Origin: Artemia franciscana
Lineage: Eukaryota > Arthropoda > Branchiopoda > Anostraca > Artemiidae
Reading direction: 5' to 3'
Length of the DNA stretch: 64,000 nt
Assembly: GCF_032884065.1 (NCBI RefSeq)
Contig: NC_088867.1
Span: 29,796,252-29,860,251 of the forward strand
Part shown: positions 13,401 to 25,400 of the stretch, one piece after another
How positions within the stretch are numbered: the first letter of the stretch is position 1
How the letters are laid out: each line of letters starts with the position of its first letter
Translations under genes and position numbers: made by a program
Notes under the pieces: generated by a model
Seen by the model: only the letters and a program-made list of their open reading frames with translations
Database searches by the model: none
Told to the model about the DNA's origin: nothing

Positions 13401-16400
13401 AGACTTTCAATGGAGGGGGCGCACGATTTTCTAGCATTATTTAAAAAAAAAACAATGGAAAAATAAACATGAAAAGTTTTTTTTTCCAACTGAAAGTGAG
13501 AAGCAGCATTAAAACTTAAAACGAACAGAAATTATTACGCATATGAGGGGTCTACCTCCTCGTAATACCTCGCTCTTTACGCTAAAGCATTTTTAGTAAT
13601 TTCAACTATTTATTCTACGGCCTTTGTGATTCAGGGGTCATTCTTAAGGAATTGGGACAAAATTTAAGCTTTAGTAACAAGAGCGAGGTATCAACGAGGG
13701 GTGAGCCCCCTCATATACGCAATAAAAATATACAAATATTGAAGTTCGCTACGTAATTTAATTCGTAAGTTACGTATATCTTTTACTTACGAAGACGTTC
13801 GTAAAAATAATAAGTAAATGTTGCCTTTTTAAGTAATCAAAAATAGGAGGGCAACTAGGCCTCCTCCCTCGCTCCTTTTTACTCAAAATCTTCCGATGAA
13901 AACTGTGAAAAAGCCGTTTAGCCTCAAAAAATTAATAAGCAAATTTCGTTTTAATTATTTATATGTGGAGAGCCAAGATCAAACCATGCATTAATTCAAA
14001 GACGTCCAGAAATTAAACAAAAAAAAAAAAAACAAGTTTTTTTTTAAATGAAAGTAAGGACTGACATTAAAACTTAAAACGAACAGAAATTACTCCGTAT
14101 ATGAAAGGGGTTTTTCTTCCTCAACGCCCCGCTCTTTACGCTAAAGCTTGACTCTTTCTCTTAACTCTACATTTTAAAACAGTAAAAAACTTTAGCGTAA
14201 AAAGCGGGGCGTTGAAGAGAAAAAGTCCCTTTCATACACGGAGTAATTTCTGATCGTTTTAAGTTTTAATGTCGCTCCTTACTTTCACTTAAAAAAACTT
14301 GTTTTTTTTTTGTTTAGTTGTAGATAGGAGATTGAAACTACAGTAGGATTCTCTGATAGGCTGAATCTGGTGGTGTAAATTTCGTTAAGGTTCTATGATT
14401 TTTACGGGTTGTTTCCTCCTCACCTGTGCTTCCAAACTTAAGTCTCTAGACCGCGCACGAAAAATGCAGGATCAAAAATCCATCGGCAATCCTTCAATTC
14501 GTCGCAATCCAAGTTTCTACCACCAGTCACGATCCGGTAGGGCAACGGGGAAGAAGCTAAGGGGTTCTGCTCCGCCTCAAGGTTTGTCGCTTGACCTAAA
14601 TCTCTTGACTTGTCTAGTTCTTCAGCGTACCGCATTATTAGGTATTTTGGATATTTACATCTACCAAGCTCCAAATACTTTTTACAAAGGCGCTGTCTAT
14701 GTGTGGTAACACTTTTAAGATGTATACCTCGCTTTGATTTAATTTTCCCCATGATTTCGGCCTTGTGTGCACAACTTTACTGAAGGCTCCTGACTATTTC
14801 TCATTTCTAGGTATCTTCATTGCGTTGAAATAATTTATGGAAATTTCACACTCTATTAACAAGCAGCTGATTATACCAGCTTGTCATTTTGGTCTCTTGG
14901 GGGTATTATCGGTGATCTGAAACGATTCTTTCTGGCAACCGACTTGTAAAAATTTCAGGTAGCTGAAAATATTCTATGGGACTGTTAGAAAACAGGAAAA
15001 TAAATCGAAATATGGTTCCAATCATCTTACAAGTTATTGTCTTCTGCTCATGATAGTACCGATTTTGTTCTAAAAGCAATATCCTTTATCGAGTACACTT
15101 GTGAAAAAGACCTAGACATTTTCTAAGATTTCTAAGCAATTAGAGGAAATAGAGCAAAATCCTTTCAAACATTTTGTAGCATCTTCAAGAAGCTATGGCC
15201 TGATATTAAAAGCGGCATCTTCCGCCAATGAATACTTGAGTACTTTTTAAATATAAATTTTCAATTTAACATGGGATTTTCGAGTTCCATCAGTTCACTT
15301 AATCACGGCCTTAATACCTTGAAGAACACTTCTTATTGTTCTAATTAACCAACCCTTCTTTTTCAGGAGTCGTTCTTGAAGAACTAGGACAAAAAGTCAA
15401 ACTTTAGCATTAATAGCGAGGTATGGGATGAGGGGGAAACCCACCTCACATACGTAATAATTTCTGTTCGTTTTAAGTTTTAATGTTGCTCCTTACTTTC
15501 AGTTGAAAAAAGTTGTTAATACCATTATCATCTCCACATATAAAATTGAGTTGGGAAGAGAAAGTAACACAAACAAAAAGAATTTCGAATGGGAATTCTG
15601 GCAAATTCCTTCAGTGCAAAATTTCTCTTGAAAAGTTCACCCCCTGGAAGAGTCCCTCCCCATAGGAAATGCTCCATGTGGAAGATCCCTCATCAGAAAA
15701 TTCCTCCCACCCACCAAAAAATGCAAATATACTTCCCAATAAAAATACTATACGTAAACAATGGGCAAATGTACTAACTTAGACTTTTCCCCAGGAGCTG
15801 TTTCAAAAAAACTTCTTATTCCAACTCAACAGCCCTTGTTTTATGGTAGTCGTTCTTATTAGGATAACAACAAATACATAAAAAGAAATGACTTTTTATG
15901 CTGATTCCAAATACATAAAGTTCATTAAGGTTAATGTTACTCATCAAAAAATACGAGCCTGAGAAGATCTACATGATTGTCAAAAAAAAGGGGGTTAATA
16001 CACCCAAAAAGTCAAGCAATCTTAATGAAAACCACACCATCAGATTCTGTGTATCAGAGAACCCTTCTGAAGAGAGGCTTCAAGCTCCTATACGCAAAAA
16101 TATGGAGTCATGCGTTTTTTGCCAGAGATCACAGGTACATGTTTCATTGTTTGTTTTTTTCTTGTAAGGGTGATCGTATTGAACCCGAGGTTTAATACGA
16201 TTGTTCACAAACAGTATTTGTTATTGGGAAGCATACAGACATTTTTAAGAAGCAACATTAAAACTTGAAAACGAACAGAAATTATTTTGTATATGAGGAG
16301 GCTGCTCCTTTCTTAACCTTTGCTCATTATCTCCTTGCAGTTTTTTGAAGACAAGAGGAAAGATGTTGGTTCAGTCCTTTTTTTATGCAACAATTTAAAA

Positions 16401-19400
16401 ATCGTTTTACAAATATAACAATGCAATCGTTTCGTCTGCTCCTGTTGAGCCCCTTTTCTCAGTTTGAAGCGCCATTTTGACATGCAAGGGAAATAAACTT
16501 GAATATGATATTGTAAAATAACTAATATTGAAAGTGAAAAAAATTGGGTGATGAGTTAAACAGATTGCCATAGTTTTATATTCATTTGTTTTGATTTGTA
16601 TAACTTTTCCAATCAGTAGAGTATTGTCTAAATAAAACTTATATGGTTATCCTACAAAAAATCATTGATATATTATCTTTTACATGTACGTTCATTACAT
16701 TTTACGTTCTGTTAATAATCTCCATGTACAGAATGTTTTTATTTGGTCTAAAATCCCCTTCAACAGTCCCTGAAAATTCCACATTGATACCATTAGCCTT
16801 AGTAATATTAGTAAAATCAGAAGTAGTAGTAGTAGGCATATACTACAATTTTATTGTTCAACATACCCCTCAACATGCCCTGAAGTTTCAACCTAGTAAT
16901 TTAAGCCATTCTTATATACTGCTGATAAAGCCTTTTGGCAGTCTGAATAATATAGAGCATTCAATTTGAATAAACATTGTTTCAATTTAATTCAACATGC
17001 CCCTCAACATTTCCTGATAGTTTTTCCTTATTACTCTTAGCCTTAGTAGTAGTATTATAATTATAGTACCTTTTGGTTGGTTCAACACTCCCCTAAACAT
17101 TCCCCAAAACATTCCCCAAAAGTTTCATCTTCCAATCCTTAGCCTCAGTAGTATTAGTTGTAATAATAGTAGCAAAAGTAGCACCAATAGTAGTAAAAAC
17201 AGTATACACAACCACAGTGCGTTTTTGATAGTTCAACATCCCTTGAAAGTTCCAACTTAATACTCTAAGCTGTTTCTGAGAGATTGCTCATACATCCTTT
17301 TAGTAACCAAAATGCATTATTAGCTCAAAATTCACCTCAACATACCCTGAAAGTTTCAACTTATTGATCTAAGCCATTTCTGATATATTGCTGGTACACC
17401 CTTCTGACAATGTGCATGCTCATAGTGTTTTGGTTTGGTTCAACATCCCCCTAAACATTGCCTGAAAGCTTCACCTCAATACACTTAACTCCAGTAGTAG
17501 CATCAACATCCCCCTAAACATTACCTGAAAGCTTCACATCAATACCCTTAACTTCAGTAGCAGCAATAGTTGATGTAATAGCAGTAGCTTAGTATGCACC
17601 TAGCACCTTTTTTCCAATATCAACGCCCTCAACACAACGCTGGAAGATTCAACTTATTTCTTTAAACAGCTCCTGATGATTGCTGACATGTCTTTTGAAG
17701 GGGCCCTGGGAAAATTCCCTCACACACGAAATTGAACAGCCATAGGGGAAGTACAAAACAAGCATCTCAAAATGTTGTATCAGGTGTCCTAAGAGGTAAA
17801 AAAAAAGGTCTTGATATAAAAAACAGGTGTAGGACAGGGACTATATAAATTTTGATATAACTATAACTCTTCCTTTGAACTAACTATATACTTATCTGAA
17901 GGCTCAAAGAGAGTTAGGATGTTTTGGCATTGAAATGTGCTCTTTTAGGCAACTGTATCTATCCCTAACTACAAAACAATCAGAGAACCCTAATGTAGAG
18001 GTTTCAAGCTCTCATCTACAAACATTTAGAATTGCATATTTATTGCCAAAGAAAGATCATAGATGTGTTTTTTCCCAGGAATGATTGTGTCAAACCAAGG
18101 GTCCTAGAAGATCAGGAGAAGGCTCATTTGAACAAAATAAAAATTTTAAGTGCCCTTTTAAGTGACCAAACAGAATGGAGGACAAATAACGCCCTTCCCA
18201 TGCCCCCCTTTTCCCCAAAGACATTCAAATGAAAATTTGGGTATGCATGTAACTGAACTCCTATAACTAAACCCCATGTAACTGAATGACTGTGCAACTG
18301 AGCCCTGTTGTGACCAAACCCGCACGCAACTGGCCTCTGTGCAACTAAGCCCCTGTGAAACTCAACCCGATTTAACTGAGCCCCTGTGTAACTGAAGCCC
18401 CATGAAATTGAGGCAATATCATGGGATAAGACACAAGGTAGAATATTTACAAGTTCAACCTTGTTAGAATTGTTTGTTTTTGAATGTCATGACATAAGCA
18501 TCTTTTAAGATCATTCATGAAAAAGGTCTGTTTTGTTGTCATACACATAAAAAAGAAATTGGACGTCACAAACCATTAAAGCCTGATTTATTTACCTTTT
18601 TTCAGATGAATTAGATCTTTCCTTAATGTTATAGTAATAAACATCTGTGATCAAAATCTTTGAACTTTGTGAATTTAGATAACATATTTTAGTCAGATGT
18701 TTTTGGAAAATTTGCAGCTAAAAAGGGCATAGGATGAAGACTGGTTGCACTCTAACATTTTTTTCAAAATTCCCCTTAACATACACTGAAAATCTAATTT
18801 AATACCCCCAGCCATTTTTGACATTTTGCAGATATATCTTCTTATATAACTGGATACACATACAATGATTTGATTTAGTTGAAGATGCCCCTAAAGATTT
18901 TCCTAAAGACATAACAGCTGATACCATCAGCCATTCTTTAGATATTGCTAGCATTTCCGTTTCAGAACCAATAAAGGAAAAAGTGCTTTTTTTGTTTTTT
19001 TTTTTATTGTATTTGACATTCTTCTCAACATTTCTTAAAGTTTGACCTTAATGTTCCAAGATTGTTGGGATATCCAGGATCAAATATTCCCTCTTTTCTT
19101 GATAAAAAACCTTATATGTTAACAAAAGGCAACTTGCATAACTTACAGCCCTTGCACCATGGGCTGGGGGTTGTGAACCCTGGACACATAGTCATTGTGT
19201 TGAAAGAGCAACACTTTGGTTTTGTTGTGTTCTTTTTTTCCTACCACACCAATTTCAGCTTATTCTTCGAAAGGGGTAAGGGTCTAACCTCTGCAGTTTT
19301 TACGGAAAATGAGGACCTTAGGCTGGATTGATGAATATGACTTTGCATTTTGGAAAGCTTTGTAGAACTAGTTTACCATTTAGTTTTTCGCACTTGGGAT

Positions 19401-22400
19401 TGCAGTAGAGAAACGATATCAAATATGCCTCTTAAACTTTAAAAGTTCTCTCATTGCTAAAGAAATTAGAGTTTATCCTTTGCTCCTTTCTAAGTGATGA
19501 TGTTAGAAACTTGGCCTACAGCAAAAACGTCAACTTTTGGACTAAGACAGATAGATTTTTTTTCGACGGCAGTTGATAGCTCTTGATGAGTTGATCAAAG
19601 TATATGTCACCCATTTTTTGGTAGAAAAATTACTTCATGAGATATATCAGTTTGAAAGTGTAAAGGGGTTGACAACTTCAGTAGAAAGGTACACACTGAA
19701 ACCAAAAATAAGCCAATACAGAAATGGTATCTGATGTGCCTCTTAAACTTTAAAAGTTCTTTCGTTGCTAAAGAAATTAGAGTTTATCCTTTGCTCTTTC
19801 TAAGTGATGATGTTAGAAACTTGGCCTATGGCAAAAATATTCAACTTTTGAACTAAGACAGAAAGGTTTTTTTGACGGCAGTCGATAGCTCTTGATGAGC
19901 TGATCAGAGTAAATGTCATCAATTTTTTGGTAGAAAAATTCCTTCATGAGATATACCAGTTAGAAAGTTTAAAAGGGTTGAAAACTTCAGTAGTAAAGTA
20001 CACACTGAAACCAAAAACAGGCCAATACCAATTGTGAGACATATAGGGGAGTTTAAGCGATAATCGGCTGTTAGCTCATAACCATTTTTGGCAACCAGGG
20101 TTTCGCAACTTTTGCTCGTTGGTGTACCCATTATTTGTTTATGGTGCATGTAGGGGACTTCTAAGTAATAACTGGCTGTTAGGCTACAATCATCTTCAGC
20201 GACGAGAGGTTTGCAACTTCTGCTAGCTGCAATGAGGGGTTTGCAACTTTTGGAGTGGGTGTACCTAGTATTTATTTTAAAATCCTTACACATCAACAAC
20301 TTCAGTGTTTAATCAAAGCAAGGAAACAAAACCAAACTGTTGCTCTTGCAACACTTACTTGGTGAAGCCGAACAAAGGTTGCCGCAACATCTCACGTTGT
20401 CCATGCAACACAGATCTAGTTTAATCTTAAGACTGTTTTATTTAAATTGCTATATTAAAATTTTGATCAAAGACATACAAGAAAAAATGGCTGTTTGAAG
20501 GAGGTTTTGTGAATCAAAAAGGCATTGTTTTTTGGCCTTTGGATTATATTGACTGAAATGGATATGTCAAGATATTGATCAAATGTATTTGGGGAAAAAA
20601 AACACAGGGAGACTGGTTGCCTTCTGATCAATCTTGATTCTTAAAAAAGGCATTATAAATTTCAATTTACAATCAAATGAGCCACCTCTGAAGTTTATGC
20701 AACCACCCCTTCCATATGAAATGCATCTGGAAAGAAACATAATAAATAATCAATCATTGAAGCCTTATGGCTCTTTTGTATTGGCAACACTACAGCATTG
20801 CATCTGATACTATTCTGTTCCATGTACTTACAACGTTGTGCTTCTTTTTGGTGTCTCTTGAGTATTTAAGACTTAGAAAGGAAGCCAGGAATAGGTTTAA
20901 TTTTGCATTGTTAGTAAATTTTTAATTACCATAGCTTGAACTTATCTTATTTTCCACAGATGGAGAGTTTTATGGCAGTCATTTGAGGAAACCTAAAACA
21001 AAGTGATTATAAAGCAACCAGACCTCTGGAGATGACAAGCCCCCCAAAACCCTTTGGTAAGAGCTGTAGTATATACAAAGCTGCTGGACCTGATAATCTC
21101 CACCCTCGGCTTTTGATAGAATCTGCTGCTCACATTTCCCTCCCCCTTTCCAGAATATTCAACATGTCCCTGGCCAAAAAGTCGGTACCAAATGATTGGA
21201 GAACAGCAAATATTATACCAATTTTTAAGAAAGGTGACAAGGATAACCCAGGAAATTATCGACCAATAAGCCTAACCTCAGCCATTTGCAAGATCATGGA
21301 AGGTATCATTAACCATGCTCTTATAAATTATTTAGAAGAAAATACACTTATTAGTGATAGACAACATGGATTTCGCAGGGGCAGGTCAATCGACACCAAC
21401 TTTATTCAGTCATATGATCATGCAACTAAAATTTTGGATATGGGTAAACCAGTAGACATTATCTTACTCGACCAAGCCAAAGCCTTTGACAAAGTTGAAC
21501 ACTCATACCTGTTGCTGAAGCTTAAAGCTTATCAGGTGCATGAGGATGCATGATTGATTGGATTGGAGCATTCCTAACTGGTAGATCTCAATGTGTCATG
21601 ATCTACACTGATAATCGCGATCCAGTTTTCTCCTCCACTTCCCCGGTTATAAGCAGCGTCCCACAGGGAACCATCCTTGGGCCAACGTTGTTCAGCATAT
21701 ATATTAATGACTGTACAACTTATCTATGCAACCTTTTAACATTATATGCTGACCACTGTAAGCTCACTGGGCCTGCTGAAACTGAAAAAGAAAGAGCCTG
21801 CATTCAGCTGGACCTTGACAGGCTATCCTCTTGGTCATCAACTTGGGCCCTACAATTCAATGCAACGAAATGCAAGGTACTGCACTTAGGGCACAATAAC
21901 CCCCACCATCCCTACCATATAGGGTGTGATCAGTCAGAAGCAGTTGCCAAGGAAAGAGACTTAGGCGTCATTGTGGACAAAGATTTAAAATTCCACAGCC
22001 ACACTCAGGCTCAGGTTGCAAAAGCTAATCGAGCTCTCGGACTCATTAAGCGCTCTTTTGTAACCAGAAAGTCATGTGTGGTTATAAAACTTTATAAATC
22101 CCTTGTCCATCCCCACCTTGAGTTTGGCTTGACTTTGGCCTTTCCCTAAAATAAAATGGACACAAGAGCCCTTGAAAGTGTCCAAAGGAGAGCAACCAAA
22201 CTGGTCTGTGGCTTAAATAATGTCTCTTACCAGGATCGCCTAGGATCTCTGAGACTTCCAACCCTCACCTATCAAAGATATAGAGGAGATGTGATCATGG
22301 CACGCAAAATTTTCAAATCTGGTCACCTGAACCAGATCTTCACCCCCTCTTTGGCTAACAATTCAAGAGGTCACAGTCTTAAGCTTCACCTGCCTGGATG

Positions 22401-25400
22401 TTGGAGAAGGGAACGACGTGGTTTCTTTTCCATTTGGGTGATCCCCCTCTGGAATAGCCTATCCGAGTCTACCATCCAAGCTGAGACTCCCCATTCCTTC
22501 AAGGCTGGAGTCGACAGGGACTGGGAGAGGGCTGAGTGGAGGCTGGACAGGGAAGCTAAGCCAACATAATTACATCACTCACCACCAGCAAGAACTACAG
22601 GAGGATCTACCACCTTATCTCGCTGGCAAATACGATTTAAGGTAATACAATTTTCTCATTGTTTACATATAGGACTAGCAATTTGGAAAGGAGGACAAGT
22701 TGGATTCTTGGTTTAAAAAAAGGGTAAGTCTATTAAGGTGAAACTCTTACAGAATCATAAACAGTGTTGAGTTGAGTGTTGAGCTAAATCAAAATATGCT
22801 ATGTTCAAATAGCCTGTAAAAAGGGTATACCAGCAATATCTCAGAAATGGTTTTGGGTATTAAGTCAAAACTTACGGAATACAATAAGTGGAATGTTTAA
22901 CAGACCAAAAGGGAAAACGTGTATGCTACTACCACTAGACTGCTACTACTACTGTGACTACAACTAAAGTTTAGGGTTTTAAGGTGAAAATTTCAATGAA
23001 TGTTGATGGGGAAGTTGAACTAAATCAAAACACTATGTGCATGAGCTCACACACGGGCACACCTGCAATACCATATGAAAAGCCTTGAGTATTATTTTGA
23101 GGTTTCAAGCAAATCAGTAGGAATGTCATTACCAAAAGGCATTATTTACATACTGCTAATACTACTATTATGGCTACTACTACTACTATGATAACTGGTC
23201 ATTTTTTGGGGCTCCTTCCTATCTTTAACAGGGACAAGTCCAGATAGACTATCTATTGGGACCTTTGGCTTTTTTCAGATATTTCAACCCTAGGCTTAGC
23301 TATTACTATGAGATATCTTTTAGGCAACCAATGACTCATGCAGTTGAAGATTTAGGTGCAAAAGATGCTAGGAAATTTTCAATTGGTATTTGAACCTGCC
23401 ATTCATAACTGGTGGGTCAGAACCTCGCGCACCTGCACAAGAGGTGATTCTCAAAGTGTTGGGCTAATTATATTTGAATTATGTTTCTGAGTTTGAAGTG
23501 TAAAGTTGTATTGTAAATAAGCAAGCTTTTTTCCTACTTTTTACTCCTTGACTTATTTTGCCTAGGTAGGGTCTGGAGTCTAGAGAGACCCTGAGATTAA
23601 ATTGGTTCAGTATATGAAAGGACACCTATGCTAAGCAAGATATCTTTCCTGAGAGAAAGGAAGGGGATTTTCAGAGCTTAATGCCTGTGGCCCTTTGCAT
23701 GGCGTCTTTAGCCAATCAGTGTGGCACTTACATGCCATGGGATGTAAACTTGTCAGACCCCTACCAGTAGTTGGAAATCAATAAGGGTACATAGTAATCT
23801 GTGGCATGTTAGAATTGATTGTGGCACTGCAGTGCCAGAAAATTTACCTTAGTGGTGTCAGGGAAGCACCAAGGCAACTCATATGTTTTACAAAGACTGA
23901 GAGCATAATAGTCCACAAGAGACAGAGGACCACTTGGCTACAATACCATTCTCTAGCGTAAGTCTGTAGTGACATCAATTTGACTATGACAGATGCTGGC
24001 ACTGTCAGAGTACTCTGGTGGCGTTAAGGATCTCCAAAATTGGTGGACAAACAGGACTCCCTCCCAAATTTATTAACAAGCAAGTACAAGATATTACTAC
24101 CATGCCATCTGGCTGAATCTTCTGCATATTTGGCAATTTCATCCATGGTCTCCACTTCACACCTTCTTAATTGACATTTTAATGTCTTATCCACTTACTT
24201 TACATTCTTATTATTTTCATATGATCTATCACTCAAATAATTATTGTACAAGTCCCTCCTTCTCTCTTTTCAACATAAAACATTTTCACTATTATTACTG
24301 GCTATGTTTATAACTTTCTGTCATAAGACACCACCAGCAACTTCACAAACTATTTTCCTAAAATTTTTCTATCCATCTCCTTCCTTGTCAATTCTTAAAC
24401 TCTAAAGATTAGTATTTAACCATTCCTGGAAAGTTTTTCTCAAATTCTTATCTGGGAGTCTAATAACATCAACAACACAACAGAGATTTCTTATGAATAA
24501 TGTTGACAGACATTTAAATCATGACCTAAAAAACAAACATTCCAACAAGTTTGAACATGTAAAGATTCTAACTTGTGTTTTACCCTATGATATTGCCTCA
24601 TATTTGTAGAATACTGAAAAACTGAGCATGTGGGGTTCAGCTGCACAAGGGTTAAGTTACATAAGGGCTCAGTTTCACAGGGGTGCAGTTGTGCAGGGTC
24701 CAGTTGCACAAATATTCAGTTGTGTGGGGTTTTAGCATTACTGGGGTTACATTACATGGGGACTGATTTGCAATGGAAAGGAAATTTTGAAAAAGCCATT
24801 TGGTTCATCATAAAAGAAAGGTCCCTTTGGGGATGACATGAACCCCCAAAGCTCCTAGGAAAAGGGCTGTAAGTTTTGCAATTTGTCCATTACTTACAAA
24901 TGGTATTTGTTATCAGGAAAAAATGGACATTTTTTTGGTGGGGGGAGGGGAGGAATTTTCAGTGGGATGGAAATTCTCTGAAAACAAAGTTGTCTTTTTA
25001 TTTGTCTTTCTTTGATTTTGAATGCATAATTTTACATATGAAGAGAATGTAACAGGGGAACTGTCCAGGGGAAATTTTCAGCAAGGATCAAATGGTTAGG
25101 CATGATTTTTCCACAGAAAAATGTGGATAATGTCCACAAAGATGTGGCTGGGTGAAGAACCCCTTCAATTACTTGTCAGGAGGGGCAAGGCACAAAATAT
25201 CAAAATCTATGTCTCCTGGGGAACAAGAACACATTAAATGAAGTATATAAGTAGGAGAATGGGAAATATTGACATTTAATTCTGATTGAAAACAAAACTC
25301 CTTGTAGCACTTTTTACCTTCCCCCCTCCCCACAGCTGAGGATTTTCTAGTTCTTGCTTATGATGTCCCCTTCACAACTCCAACATTTTGCTGGTAGGAA

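Larger units (their letters stand above)
12705..14320 (+). mobile_element. 1.65-kb foldback-ended element (family F), near-complete copy
   Basis: It opens with the small palindrome CAGTTCGTAGTAATGAACTG followed by TAGTAAGGAGCGAC. It runs through the blocks shared with the copies at 30,144 and 47,755 and closes with two foldbacks, 13474-13735 and 14034-14312. No open frame is conserved between copies, so it looks like a non-autonomous element of unknown class. Confidence 0.75.

Noticed and set aside
14395-14709. Plus-strand 104-codon frame as a gene
   Set aside because: Less protein-like than the opposite strand and without a motif; kept only as part of a finding.
18245-18412. CRISPR-like array
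   Set aside because: Units are 15-16 bp with no unique spacers, in eukaryotic DNA; it is a minisatellite.
19919-20299. 126-codon minus-strand frame with internal repeats
   Set aside because: It spans two tandem duplications, and the peptide repeats simply mirror the DNA repeats.
23380-23460. Possible tRNA-derived SINE (GGTTCAAATACC on the minus strand)
   Set aside because: A B-box-like word is present, but no A box at the right distance and no cloverleaf could be formed.
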